DNA from: Saprospiraceae bacterium
Lineage (GTDB): Bacteria > Bacteroidota > Bacteroidia > Chitinophagales > Saprospiraceae
Direction of reading: 5' to 3'
Assembly: GCA_016714785.1 (NCBI GenBank)
Contig: JADKCC010000057.1
Location: 62,001-126,000 of the forward strand
DNA: 64,000 nt
In this document: positions 43,393-52,847 of the stretch, piece by piece
How positions within the stretch are numbered: the stretch's first letter is position 1
How the letters are laid out: the number at the start of each line of letters is the position of its first letter
Position numbers and translations under genes: made by a program
Notes under the pieces: model-generated
Database searches by the model: none
Seen by the model: only the letters and a program-made list of their open reading frames with translations
Told to the model about the DNA's origin: nothing

Positions 43393-44334
43393 TCAGAGGT
43401 CACTGCCTTCTTCTTTAAGAAAGTCTATATTGCGCTTTAGTCCTTCATATTTTGTCCTTTTGACAGCGCTTCCTTCAAAAAGTGCGGCAAATGTCTCTTC
43501 ATCCATTTTTTGCCATTCTTCTTTTGTCAAAGAAAGTAGCTCAGTTTTGGGAGCAAATTCAGATTCAGTATGTGGCACCGAAAATCTATTCCAAGGACAA
43601 ACTTGCTGGCAAATATCACAACCAAACATCCAGTTGTCCATTTTGCTTTTGAAAGTTTCAGGGATATCTTCTTTTAGCTCTATAGTGAGATAAGAGATAC
43701 ATTTACTACCATCCATAAGGTATCCATTGGTATCTATAGCATCCGTGGGACAAGCATCTATACATCTAGTACAAGTACCACAATAATCAGATATCGGATC
43801 ATCATAATCTAAATCAAGATCCAAAATTATCTCCGCCAAAAAGAAAAACGAGCCTTTTTTCGGGTGTATCAGGAGTGTATTTTTGCCAATCCAACCAATA
43901 CCACTTCTTTTGGCCCAATCTCTCTCCATTACTGGAGCTGAATCTACAAATACCCTCCCACTGATGTCGCCAAACTCTGATTTTATTGCATCAAATAACA
44001 AGTTAAGTTTTTTTCGAACCACCTTATGATAGTCTTTGCCATAAGCATACATTGATAATTTAGGTGCTTCCTTATCGGTTTGTTGCGTCGGGTTATAATA
44101 ACTATAGGCAAGAGCAATTACACTTTTGGCACCAGGTACAAGTGATGTCGGATTTACTCTTTTATCAAAATGGTTGGCCATATAATGCATTTCACCATGG
44201 TAATTTTGATCGAGCCATTGTTTGAGATGCACAGATTCTTCATCAAGTAACTCCGCTTTTGCAATACCACATGATAAAAAACCTAGTTCAAAGGCTTTTT
44301 CTTTAATGAATGTGGACCGATTGGCGTGTTGCAT
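43393..44334 (-). CDS. queG: Epoxyqueuosine reductase QueG
   Basis: A 313-residue cobalamin-dependent iron-sulfur enzyme for the last step of queuosine synthesis in tRNA. Two [4Fe-4S] motifs are clear: CGTCTRCIDACPTDAI and CDICQQVCPWN. The N-terminal part has GIAKAELLDEE and YHGEMHYMANHFDKRVNP, typical of the family, with the catalytic Asp region DSAPVMERDWAKRSGIGWIG. The C-terminal HEAT-like repeats found in longer homologs are absent, as in many Bacteroidota. The -7 box TATCTTTG lies on the minus strand at 44359-44366. Confidence 0.95.
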   Translation of the reverse strand: MQHANRSTFIKEKAFELGFLSCGIAKAELLDEESVHLKQWLDQNYHGEMHYMANHFDKRVNPTSLVPGAKSVIALAYSYYNPTQQTDKEAPKLSMYAYGKDYHKVVRKKLNLLFDAIKSEFGDISGRVFVDSAPVMERDWAKRSGIGWIGKNTLLIHPKKGSFFFLAEIILDLDLDYDDPISDYCGTCTRCIDACPTDAIDTNGYLMDGSKCISYLTIELKEDIPETFKSKMDNWMFGCDICQQVCPWNRFSVPHTESEFAPKTELLSLTKEEWQKMDEETFAALFEGSAVKRTKYEGLKRNIDFLKEEGSDL

Positions 44335-44426
44335 TAGGAATAGTTAATCTTTGCCGCTCAAAGATACGACGTAATGTTATCACTTGAGTATAAACAACGC
44401 CCAATTTCATATTTTCATTCAGTCTA

Positions 44427-45035
44427 TCAAGTACTAGATTTCAAAAACCCTAATTTATTATCTGGTGTGATGACAAGATGAAAATTTTCCTTAAATAACT
44501 TGATAGCTATTGCTAATAAAATGATCCCAAATACTTTACGAAGGATAGCAGCACCAGCATCACCTAGTTTTTCGCTGATTTTATCAGAAAAATGCAATAC
44601 AGCAAAGACAACGACAATATTTATAAAGATAGCTGCTAAGATATCCACATTTTGATATTTAGATTTTAGAGAGATTAAAGTAGTCATCGTACCAGCACCA
44701 GCAATCAATGGAAATGCTATAGGCACAATAGTCCCCGTGGCAGTACCTGCACTTTCTCTAAAAAATCGAACGCCTAAGATCATCTCTAGTCCAAGGAAAA
44801 ATAAAATGATTGCACCCGCTACAGCAAATGACTGCACATCCAAACCAAATAGTTTTAAAATTCCTTCGCCAGCAAAAAGGAAGGCGATCATAAGACCCAT
44901 AGAAACCAAAGCAGCTTTCATGGAGTCCACCTCTACTCCTTTTTTCTTCAAGTCAATAATCACAGGTATATTACCTACAATATCTATAACAGAAAACAAA
45001 ATAAGAGCTACACTAAAAACATTAGCTATATTCAT
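44427..45035 (-). CDS. MarC family integral membrane protein
   Basis: A 202-residue inner-membrane protein with six hydrophobic helices. SVIDIVGNIPVIIDLKKKGV and FLGLEMILGVRFF are typical, and PIAFPLIAGAGTMTTLISLK carries the strongly conserved MarC P(L/F)(xx)AGPG-like motif. Despite the name (multiple antibiotic resistance), the family has no proven transport activity. It is separate from queG by 92 bp in the same direction and could share its transcript. Confidence 0.88.
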   Translation of the reverse strand: MNIANVFSVALILFSVIDIVGNIPVIIDLKKKGVEVDSMKAALVSMGLMIAFLFAGEGILKLFGLDVQSFAVAGAIILFFLGLEMILGVRFFRESAGTATGTIVPIAFPLIAGAGTMTTLISLKSKYQNVDILAAIFINIVVVFAVLHFSDKISEKLGDAGAAILRKVFGIILLAIAIKLFKENFHLVITPDNKLGFLKSST

Positions 45036-45413
45036 AACAAAATATTATTCTTTTAACACCAATCTATAAGACGCAAAAACAAATAAAATGTTGCATAATA
45101 GGCGTAAATGTAACAATGATTGACAGGTTGTTAACAAACGGTTGGTCATTTCAATAATCGAAACACAAGAAACATAGATTATTTTCGCCATATCTTTTGT
45201 TTTATGACTTTGTATTATTTCTATTAGGAATCGAAACTACTCGAATAAAATAATGCTCTTTTGAATGAACTCAATCACTCAATTTAAATTAATTTTCATA
45301 GCAAATAGTCATAATATGTCGCTCAAAAGACAATTTTACAAAATAATGTAAAATATAGTTGCACAACTAAATATTACGTTGTATGTTTGTTTTATAATTT
45401 TGAAACACTAAAT
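45036..45413. other. Divergent intergenic region
   Basis: Contains TAATTTTG (45395-45402), the probable -7 box of the TPR gene, 12 bp before its ATG. No other signal, ORF or repeat was recognised in this AT-rich stretch. Confidence 0.45.
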
Positions 45414-46571
45414 ATGACCTTACGTCGATATATCTATTTTATACTTATTTTAGGCATCTTTCGATTAGATGCTCAGGTAAATCCATGTCAAATTGGCGAT
45501 AGTTTATTGACAAAAAATAACTATTTAGGGGCTATTGATAAGTATCTTAATTGTTATAACCAAGACACCACCAATAAAAACATTCTCCGAAATTTAGCAT
45601 ATTGCTATTTTCAATCTGGAGATTATGCTTTGGCAAAACCCACATATCATATTTTGGAAAATGATAGCGCTTCTAGGGATGATGCTATTAGTAAATTAGC
45701 AATCATTTATGAATCGCAACAAAATCTACCAAAATCTATCAAGTATTACATTGCATTAAATAAAATTTTCCCTAATCAGCCCGTATATTTACGCAAATTG
45801 GCTAACTTATATTTACAAGGACGATCAGTTGGTGAAGCCCTTCAAACATTTCAAAAAGCAAATGAACTCAATCATAGAGATGTATTAACGATACAAGCAT
45901 TAACTGAGATGTATTACGGCATGGATGAGTTTAGCATAGCTGATAGTATGGTTCAAAATGGAATAAATATAGATTCAACAAATATAGGATTACAATTACT
46001 GAAAGCCAAAATAAAGTATAGACTGCGTGACTATAAAGTAGCATCAGAGATCCTTTATCGATTAACTTTTGAAACAGAATTAAATAACTATTACAACAAA
46101 CTGCTTGGGTATGCTTTTATGCAAACTGATTCACTAGACCAAGCCATACATTATCTGCAAAAGTCTTTAGTAAACGAAAATGACCCAGAATATGCACTAT
46201 ATTATTTAGCATTGGCGCACGAAAAGAAAGGGGAATATGACAAAACTATTTGGTTTTTTGAAGAAGCGACCAAAGCTGGGATATCTACTAATATGGCTCA
46301 ATATCATCGCGGAATGGCTCGTATTTACACTCATCAAAAAGCATATCCTAAAGTCATCAGTCAATATCAAAAAAGTCTAGAATATCAAGCCGATGCAGAA
46401 GTATATTTCTATATGGCTAATACTGCTGAGCAAATGTCAAAAAGAAAAATTATTGCCCTGAACTATTTTCAGAAGTACTTAGATAGTGGGCACAAGAATG
46501 AAGAATGGATCAAACATTCCAAGAGTAGAATAAAAGCGCTAAAGGAATATGAATTTATGAGTAAAAAGTAA
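45414..46571 (+). CDS. Tetratricopeptide repeat protein, exported
   Basis: A 385-residue protein with a signal peptide (RRYIYFILILGIFRLDAQ) followed by about ten TPR units; good examples are NYLGAIDKYLNCYNQDTTNK, QNLPKSIKYYIALNKIFPNQ and GEYDKTIWFFEEATKAGIST. It should serve as a periplasmic or outer-membrane-facing protein-interaction scaffold. An in-frame start at 45387 lies upstream of the -7 box, so ATG 45414 at the signal peptide is used. BlaI and an M56/TonB gene follow in the same direction. Confidence 0.85.
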   Translation: MTLRRYIYFILILGIFRLDAQVNPCQIGDSLLTKNNYLGAIDKYLNCYNQDTTNKNILRNLAYCYFQSGDYALAKPTYHILENDSASRDDAISKLAIIYESQQNLPKSIKYYIALNKIFPNQPVYLRKLANLYLQGRSVGEALQTFQKANELNHRDVLTIQALTEMYYGMDEFSIADSMVQNGINIDSTNIGLQLLKAKIKYRLRDYKVASEILYRLTFETELNNYYNKLLGYAFMQTDSLDQAIHYLQKSLVNENDPEYALYYLALAHEKKGEYDKTIWFFEEATKAGISTNMAQYHRGMARIYTHQKAYPKVISQYQKSLEYQADAEVYFYMANTAEQMSKRKIIALNYFQKYLDSGHKNEEWIKHSKSRIKALKEYEFMSKK

Positions 46572-46600
46572 GTCACAATAAATATTTAAAATATATACAG

Positions 46601-47050
46601 ATGCAAAAATTAACCAAGGCAGAAGAAGAAATCATGCAATTATTCTGGGACAAGGGTCCTTCATTGGTAAGTGCATTGATAGACGAAATGCCTGAGCCCA
46701 AACCACCACATTCATCGGTCTCCTCCATCGTAAGGATATTGGAGAAAAAAGGTTTTGTAGATCATAAAACATACGGTAAAACATACGAATATTTTCCCAT
46801 CATCAGCAAGAAGGAATATTCAAGATTTTCTTTGAGTAAATTGGTAAGCAACTACTTCGAAGGATCGGTCAATGAATTGGTCTCCTTCCTTGTAAAAGAA
46901 AATGACATCACCCTAAGCGAACTAGAACGTATAAAACAAGAATTGAAAGATAAAAAAACCCTAAAAACTAATCATCATGCTAACCTATCTCCTCCAAACC
47001 TCCACCTGCCTCATCATCCTATACGGTATTTATCATTTTATACTAGCTGA
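46601..47050 (+). CDS. BlaI/MecI family transcriptional regulator
   Basis: A 149-residue winged-helix repressor: LTKAEEEIMQLFWDKGPSLV, SVSSIVRILEKKGFVDHKTY and YEYFPIISKKEYSRF are diagnostic. The last ~24 residues overlap the M56 gene in another frame and look like a by-product. The run GATAAAAAAACCC at 46949-46961 precedes them; loss of one A would bring in a stop (CCC TAA) 15 bp before the M56 start, giving the usual ~120-residue length. It pairs with the M56 protein as in other BlaI-BlaR1-like modules. Confidence 0.9.
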   Translation: MQKLTKAEEEIMQLFWDKGPSLVSALIDEMPEPKPPHSSVSSIVRILEKKGFVDHKTYGKTYEYFPIISKKEYSRFSLSKLVSNYFEGSVNELVSFLVKENDITLSELERIKQELKDKKTLKTNHHANLSPPNLHLPHHPIRYLSFYTS

Positions 47051-48665
47051 GATGACATTCTTTAAGTACAATCGAGCATATCTTTTATTATCGATATTGG
47101 CTTCATTGATGATACCGATTTTGGCACCTTTATTGGTATTGCCGGAAGAGTCTGTGCCAATGCTACATTGGAGTCTTTTGGCGAGTGATATCACCTATGT
47201 CTTTGCAGATAATGAAGTGAGCGTTTTTGATTGGAAAGGTTTGATGGGCAATGTTTTGTGGGTAATCTATTTTGTGGGTGTTTTGGTCGTATTGCTCAAA
47301 ATGATGTATGGATTATCCAAGATATTCAGATACTACCGACAAGGACAAAAAGAAGATTTTAATGGATATCACATCATTACTACGGAAGCGGTGCATCTGC
47401 CTTTTTCATTTTTCAATAGTATCTATGTCAGTCGGCATGTACCACTACAAGATCAGATACACACGATCCTCGAACATGAAGAAATACATATCCGTCAATG
47501 GCACACTTTGGACGTACTGATGGCAGAGATGGTACATGCATTTTTTTGGTTCAATCCAGTGATGATTTTTTATAAACGTGCTTTGCGTCAAGCGCATGAG
47601 TATCTCGCTGATGACATTATCTGTCGCAAAAATTCCGTAAGTAGCTACACAGAGTTATTGCTCAGTAAGTCGCAGTCGGGCTTAGAATTGGCGCTGACCA
47701 ATCAATTTTTTCATTCACAAATCAAAAAACGTATTCAAATGATGACAACACATAAAACAAACCGAAGTGCAGCTTGGAAATATACTTTGGTATTGCCTAT
47801 CTTGGTAGGTCTTGTATTTATATTTTCCTGTAAAGAATCTCAAATTACTGATATTACAACTGCTGAACCAAAAACAGAAACAAAGACTATGCCTAAGTCA
47901 AGGTCTGAAACATACACCGAGGCGGAGATGGAAGATGTCTATAAAGTAGTAGAAGAAATGCCAAGATTTCCTGGTTGTGAATCCTTAACATCAATGGAGG
48001 AAAAGAAAAGATGTTCTGACAAAAAAATGTTTGAATTTATTGCATCTAACTTAAAATATCCAAAACTGGCTAAAGATAGTGGACTAGAAGGTACATGCGT
48101 AATACAGTTTATAGTTGCATTGGATGGTAGTATCGAAAACATCAAAGTAGTCAGAGAAATAGGTGGTGGCACGGGCGAAGCAACAAGAAATGTCATTGAA
48201 AAAATGAATAATCTTCCTTCAAAATGGATTAGTGGCAAACAAGGTGGAAAGCCTGTTAAAGTTATGTACACATTACCTGTGAAATTTAGGCTAGAAGACA
48301 ATGGAATAGGTATGATTGAAAACAAAGTTAAAAAATTAAACCAACCAAAATTGGTCCAAAAAACTGACTTTAAGAGTGAAAATATGTCACTCCAACAAAA
48401 GATAAAAGAAGATGAAGGATATTTTAGTGATCAGAGAGGTAATGTTGATGAAGTCTTTAGTTCTTTACGTAAAACAGAAGTTAAAGGAAAGCCAATATGT
48501 TTTATCGATGGTAAAGAAGTAAATTTTACAATTTTTGAAAATATGACATATAACGCCGATTCAATTATCACAATGACTCCAAAAAGTGCAATAGAAAAGT
48601 ATGGTAACAAAGGTAAATATGGATCAATTGATTTGTTTAATGTTTCTTTTACTTCTAGAAATTGA
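46977..48665 (+). CDS. M56 family metallopeptidase with C-terminal TonB-like domain (BlaR1-type)
   Basis: A 562-residue inner-membrane protein. Three or four N-terminal helices frame a cytosolic zinc-protease loop with HEEIH (167-171) and the downstream acidic residues in AHEYLADDIIC. A last helix (~270-285) leads to the periplasmic part, which has no penicillin-binding sensor domain but a TonB C-terminal fold (KYPKLAKDSGLEGTCVIQF, VMYTLPVKFRLED). The module therefore probably senses something other than beta-lactams, or delivers energy to a TonB-dependent receptor; this is unresolved. After BlaI in the same operon. Confidence 0.9.
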   Translation: MLTYLLQTSTCLIILYGIYHFILAEMTFFKYNRAYLLLSILASLMIPILAPLLVLPEESVPMLHWSLLASDITYVFADNEVSVFDWKGLMGNVLWVIYFVGVLVVLLKMMYGLSKIFRYYRQGQKEDFNGYHIITTEAVHLPFSFFNSIYVSRHVPLQDQIHTILEHEEIHIRQWHTLDVLMAEMVHAFFWFNPVMIFYKRALRQAHEYLADDIICRKNSVSSYTELLLSKSQSGLELALTNQFFHSQIKKRIQMMTTHKTNRSAAWKYTLVLPILVGLVFIFSCKESQITDITTAEPKTETKTMPKSRSETYTEAEMEDVYKVVEEMPRFPGCESLTSMEEKKRCSDKKMFEFIASNLKYPKLAKDSGLEGTCVIQFIVALDGSIENIKVVREIGGGTGEATRNVIEKMNNLPSKWISGKQGGKPVKVMYTLPVKFRLEDNGIGMIENKVKKLNQPKLVQKTDFKSENMSLQQKIKEDEGYFSDQRGNVDEVFSSLRKTEVKGKPICFIDGKEVNFTIFENMTYNADSIITMTPKSAIEKYGNKGKYGSIDLFNVSFTSRN

Positions 48666-48960
48666 AATAATCTTAGCACATCACTTAGTTCATATAGTCG
48701 CCTAATTTTACTGTGACAGTATTCCTAATTAATTATTTTAAAAAAGATTTTTTCGAATGTGAGATATGATGCGTTAGATTTCTATTGCTATCTTATTGAA
48801 AGAGAGTGAAGTAGTAAAGAAACCAAAAAAGAATTTAAAATATGCAAAAAATATATAATAAATTACGAAAACAATCGTTTAATAAAGGTTGTTAATAAAT
48901 TGTAAAGAATAAATAATTCATTTTATAAGAAGCTCAGGTAGTGTATCTTATAAAAATCAC

Positions 48961-48992
48961 AAAGGCTTGCAATCTCCGGAATGCAAGCCTTT
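48961..48992 (-). terminator. Rho-independent terminator of ahcY
   Basis: AAAGGCTTGCA and TGCAAGCCTTT form a perfect 11-bp stem with a 10-nt loop. On the minus strand it lies 25 bp after the ahcY stop and is followed by TTTGTGATTTTTA. The rest of 48666-48960 is AT-rich and shows nothing else. Confidence 0.8.
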
Positions 48993-49017
48993 GCCAATTA
49001 TAAGAAGTGAGCTGATA

Positions 49018-50331
49018 TTAATATCTGTAATACTCAGGTTTATATGGTCCTTGTACTGTAACACCGATATAATCTGCTTGGTCTTTGCTAAGTTCTTCCA
49101 ACTCTACCCCTATCTTAGCTAAGTGCAATCTTGCTACTTTTTCATCTAGGTGCTTAGGTAAGGTATATACTTTGTTTTCGTACTTATCAGTATTCTGCCA
49201 AAGCTCCAATTGAGCCAGTACCTGGTTGGTGAAGCTATTGGACATCACAAATGATGGATGACCTGTAGCACAACCAAGGTTAACCAATCTACCTTCCGCG
49301 AGTAAAATGACATCTTTGCCTTCTATATTATAAAGATCTACTTGTGGTTTGATCTGGTCTTTGGTATTACCATAATTTTTGTTCAACCAAGCCATGTCTA
49401 TCTCGTTGTCAAAGTGACCGATATTACAAACTATGGTCTTGTCATTCATCTTTCTGAAGTGTTCCTCTCTGATGATGTTTTTATTGCCAGTGGCTGTCAC
49501 TACGATGCTGGCTTCGATCAAGGCAGTATCCATTTTTTTTACTGCAAACCCATCCATTGCGGCTTGTAGAGCACATATTGGATCAATCTCCGTAACAATA
49601 ACTCTACATCCTGCCCCTCTTAATGAAGCCGCAGATCCTTTTCCAACATCACCATACCCAGCTACTACAGCTACTTTGCCCGCCATCATAATATCTGTGG
49701 CTCGTCTGATAGAGTCAACCAATGATTCTTTACAACCATATTTGTTGTCAAATTTAGATTTTGTGACAGAGTCATTGATATTGATAGCTGGTAGTACCAA
49801 CGTACCATTTTTTTCTCTTTCGTAAAGCCTGTGTACACCCGTAGTCGTCTCTTCAGAAAGACCTTTGATATCGCCAACTAACTCAGGAAATCTGTCAAAA
49901 ACCATATTGGTCAAATCGCCACCATCGTCCAAGATCATATTAAGTGGCTTGCCTTCTTCAAATGCAAATAATGTCTGTTCAATACACCAATCAAACTCTT
50001 CTTCATTCATACCTTTCCAAGCGAAAACAGGAATACCAGCAGCCGCTATAGCTGCTGCGGCATGATCTTGTGTAGAAAAAATATTGCACGATGACCAAGA
50101 TACTTCAGCTCCCAATTCTACTAAAGTTTCTATAAGTACGGCTGTCTGTATAGTCATGTGAAGGCACCCTGCCACCCTCGCACCTTGAAGCGGTTTGGTA
50201 GCACCAAATTCTTCTCTCAAAGACATCAAACCAGGCATCTCTGCCTCTGCCAATGTGATTTCTTTTCGGCCCCATTCAGCAAGATTGATATCCTTAACTT
50301 TATAAGCCAGTTTTGTTTCTGTATTTGTCAT
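49018..50331 (-). CDS. ahcY: Adenosylhomocysteinase
   Basis: A 437-residue NAD-dependent enzyme that hydrolyses S-adenosylhomocysteine to adenosine and homocysteine, keeping methyl-transfer cycles running. Motifs: ARVAGCLHMTIQTAVLIETL, SSCNIFSTQDHAAAAIAAAG, the NAD-binding VAVVAGYGDVGKGSAASLRG, ATGNKNIIREEH, CNIGHFDNEIDM and the C-terminal KPEYYRY that contacts NAD of the neighbouring subunit. The -7 box TACTTTTG sits on the minus strand at 50368-50375. I looked for an SAH riboswitch in the leader and saw none. Confidence 0.97.
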   Translation of the reverse strand: MTNTETKLAYKVKDINLAEWGRKEITLAEAEMPGLMSLREEFGATKPLQGARVAGCLHMTIQTAVLIETLVELGAEVSWSSCNIFSTQDHAAAAIAAAGIPVFAWKGMNEEEFDWCIEQTLFAFEEGKPLNMILDDGGDLTNMVFDRFPELVGDIKGLSEETTTGVHRLYEREKNGTLVLPAININDSVTKSKFDNKYGCKESLVDSIRRATDIMMAGKVAVVAGYGDVGKGSAASLRGAGCRVIVTEIDPICALQAAMDGFAVKKMDTALIEASIVVTATGNKNIIREEHFRKMNDKTIVCNIGHFDNEIDMAWLNKNYGNTKDQIKPQVDLYNIEGKDVILLAEGRLVNLGCATGHPSFVMSNSFTNQVLAQLELWQNTDKYENKVYTLPKHLDEKVARLHLAKIGVELEELSKDQADYIGVTVQGPYKPEYYRY

Positions 50332-50367
50332 GTATAAAATTATTTATTATCTTTTAAAAATTGGATG

Positions 50368-50375
50368 CAAAAGTA
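50368..50375 (-). promoter_or_regulatory. -7 box of ahcY
   Basis: Reads TACTTTTG on the minus strand, 37 bp before the start codon; the predicted leader is short (about 30 nt). Confidence 0.5.
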
Positions 50376-50517
50376 ATGATAACTTGAGTAACTTTGAAGT
50401 TATTGACTATCATTAACTTATTATGAACAATATATTTTTATGATTTATTAATTAGCTTTTTAAATTTAATTGATGATGCATTGGAATAGTTTTATAAGCA
50501 ACTGATTAAAAACTTAC

Positions 50518-51276
50518 TTAGGTACTAATGCTATCTGGTAAATTATTTTCTTTAGATACCCTTTCCATTTCTAGTCTTACCCTTTCAGATTCCATCAATT
50601 CATAATACCTTTGTACCTTAGTTTTTTCAAAAACATCGCGAGGCAGAAAATATTGCTTTATGACTTTTTCTTCAGCCCAAGAAGGAGGAATATGGTACTG
50701 TTTTTCATCTTCTTCGATTACATTTCTTAATATAAATGAAGTAGCCAAACCTACTAAGGCACCAAATAAATGACTTTCCCAAGAGATATTATTTCCAGCA
50801 TTGGGAAACATACTTTCAACACTTCCTGAATACAACGTGAGTACGATCAAGGACAAAACTATTGATTTTGCATTCTTTTTAAATAGTCCAGTAAAAAATA
50901 TAAATCCTATCAACCCATAAACTAAACCACTCGCCCCTATGTGAAACGATGGTCTAGCAAATAACCAAACCATCATACCCGTACCTATCCAAATCATCAT
51001 AAATGCCTGAGAAGCAACCTTACGATAGAAGATCACCAATATAGTGGTTAGTGTTATAATCGGTAAGGAATTGGATGCCAAATGTCCCCAAGAAGAATGT
51101 ATAAATGGTGCTGTTAATATACCAGGCAATCCTGATAATTGTCTGGGATATATACCTAATATGCTTAACTTGAGTTCAAAAAAATAATTTCCTGCTTCTA
51201 TGACCCAGATTGATAATAGCAGCAGAATCGGATATTTGATTTTGTATATGAAATTTTTAAGATCTCTATGCAACAC
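50518..51276 (-). CDS. Rhomboid family intramembrane serine protease
   Basis: A 252-residue six-helix membrane protease. The catalytic serine is Ser116 in GASGLVYGLIG and the histidine is His169 in WESHLFGALVG; the oxyanion-side motif HLASN (65-69) is also present. The C-terminal ~60 residues are a charged cytosolic tail (YHIPPSWAEEKVIKQYF). Substrates of bacterial rhomboids vary and cannot be told here. It is 6 bp downstream of the following minus-strand gene and should be co-transcribed with it. Confidence 0.93.
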   Translation of the reverse strand: MLHRDLKNFIYKIKYPILLLLSIWVIEAGNYFFELKLSILGIYPRQLSGLPGILTAPFIHSSWGHLASNSLPIITLTTILVIFYRKVASQAFMMIWIGTGMMVWLFARPSFHIGASGLVYGLIGFIFFTGLFKKNAKSIVLSLIVLTLYSGSVESMFPNAGNNISWESHLFGALVGLATSFILRNVIEEDEKQYHIPPSWAEEKVIKQYFLPRDVFEKTKVQRYYELMESERVRLEMERVSKENNLPDSIST

Positions 51277-51282
51277 TTATAA

Positions 51283-52020
51283 TTAATAGGTTGAAAATTT
51301 TCGTTTAACTAATTTAACAAAAGTGGAAGCTTTTTTGATTTTTTGATCATTTGTCCAGTCATATACACCAATGACATTATCCAGCAAATATTGTTTTGCT
51401 TCAGCAAAATTTTGACAGTTATTTAACGTTTGCAGTGTTTCTGTAAAATGTTGTTGATTATTGCCGAATAGTTCTTGTTGAGTAAAAATCCTTTCATTAA
51501 TCCCCATGGATTTTGTCAAATCTTTGACTGGAGTAAGTGCTAGTTTGTCTGAAAGGTCGGTAACTTTTTCATCCGCAAATAACTCAGCCAATTGTTCCAT
51601 GTTCAATGAGGTTGGTTTAGGTGTTTGCTTTTGTTCAGGAACAACAACAGGGTCTGGAAGTTGGACAGGTATTTCAATTGTCTCCACCATCACTGGATTT
51701 AGTTTAATGCTGCTTTCCACCTTAGGTGTATCTGATACCAACTCGTCAGTTTTTGATTTTTCAATAGGAATTTTTATATCTTCAATCACCTGAGATACTG
51801 AAGAAGTAAAAACCATTGGCGAAGTATCACTTTTTGTATCTGGTGCTGAGCTATCTCCATGTTTTAAAGATGACTTTTGTTCCAACACTAAATCGTACAA
51901 GTCTCTGATATAACTTAATAGTAAGTCTCTCTCTAATGTAGAAAGATGTTCACTTTCACTATTATTTTCTGTCAGTGCTGTTATTTTATTCAGTTTTTTA
52001 TTAAAGTTCTTAATATCCAT
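51283..52020 (-). CDS. Conserved hypothetical protein, disordered centre
   Basis: A 245-residue soluble protein in three parts: an N-terminal helix (LSTLERDLLLSYIRDLYDLV), a long low-complexity centre rich in Ser, Thr, Pro and Lys (~55-140), and a conserved C-terminal helical domain (INERIFTQQELFGNNQQHF, DNVIGVYDWTNDQKIKKAST). Proteins with this terminal domain are common in Bacteroidota but unassigned as far as I know. It directly precedes the rhomboid gene on the same strand, which may hint at a shared role. Confidence 0.8.
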   Translation of the reverse strand: MDIKNFNKKLNKITALTENNSESEHLSTLERDLLLSYIRDLYDLVLEQKSSLKHGDSSAPDTKSDTSPMVFTSSVSQVIEDIKIPIEKSKTDELVSDTPKVESSIKLNPVMVETIEIPVQLPDPVVVPEQKQTPKPTSLNMEQLAELFADEKVTDLSDKLALTPVKDLTKSMGINERIFTQQELFGNNQQHFTETLQTLNNCQNFAEAKQYLLDNVIGVYDWTNDQKIKKASTFVKLVKRKFSTY

Positions 52021-52198
52021 AAAATATAGGGATTAATTTTGAATTATATAAAACATTTATTTAATGTGTGCAATTTCTATACCAAATGAAGAAAGTTACC
52101 TGAAAGCTGCCAAAATAATATACATAAACGCAAATTTTATAGGTTGTCATGTCAAAATGTTATAAAAACTGAGTTTCTTTGTGTCAAAATAAGTATAA

Positions 52199-52789
52199 AT
52201 GTTCTTAGAGCCAAGTTTTAAAGGTCAACGTAGTGGTTGGATTGAGGTTATTTGCGGCTCAATGTTTTCGGGTAAGACTGAAGAGTTGATAAGGAGGTTA
52301 AAAAGAGCGAAAATTGCGAATCAAAAAGTTCAAATCTTTAAACCATCCAAAGATACGAGATACGATATCATTAAAGTAGTGTCACATGATGAGAACACTA
52401 TTGATTCGATCCCTGTACAAAGTAGCGTAGAAATTTTTGACCATATAAAAGATGTTAATGTTATTGGAATAGATGAAGCTCAGTTTTTTGATGACAATCT
52501 ACCCGAAGTATGTCAAAAACTGGCTATCAAAGGAGCTCGCGTTATCATAGCAGGTTTAGATATGGATTTCAAAGGACGACCTTTTGGTCCTATTCCCAAC
52601 TTATTGGCAGTAGCTGAGTATATCACTAAAGTCCATGCGATTTGTCCTCATTGTGGCAATCTAGCTACTCACTCTTATAGATTAAGTGCCGAGCAAGACA
52701 CGGTGCTTTTAGGAGAAAAAGATAAATATGAGCCAAGATGTAGAGTGTGTTATGAGATGGGCAATATTCTGGATCTTAGATTACAATAA
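52199..52789 (+). CDS. tdk: Thymidine kinase (type II)
   Basis: A 196-residue tetrameric kinase that salvages thymidine to dTMP. The P-loop GSMFSGKTEELIRRLKRA, the DEAQFFD Walker B-like motif, GLDMDFKGRPFGPIPNLLA and the structural zinc site (CPHCGNLATHS ... CRVCYE) are all present. Length and order match the family. It stands alone with divergent or unrelated neighbours. Confidence 0.96.
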   Translation: MFLEPSFKGQRSGWIEVICGSMFSGKTEELIRRLKRAKIANQKVQIFKPSKDTRYDIIKVVSHDENTIDSIPVQSSVEIFDHIKDVNVIGIDEAQFFDDNLPEVCQKLAIKGARVIIAGLDMDFKGRPFGPIPNLLAVAEYITKVHAICPHCGNLATHSYRLSAEQDTVLLGEKDKYEPRCRVCYEMGNILDLRLQ

Positions 52790-52847
52790 CAAATTAAATC
52801 TATAGCATCGTGAAATTTTTATTACCCAAATGAAGTTATAAACTGAT

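Noticed and set aside
49433..49825. 130-codon plus-strand ORF inside ahcY
   Set aside because: Antisense to a fully conserved enzyme; no independent evidence.
50332..50517. SAH riboswitch upstream of ahcY
   Set aside because: The leader after the predicted start is about 30 nt, with no matching conserved stem.
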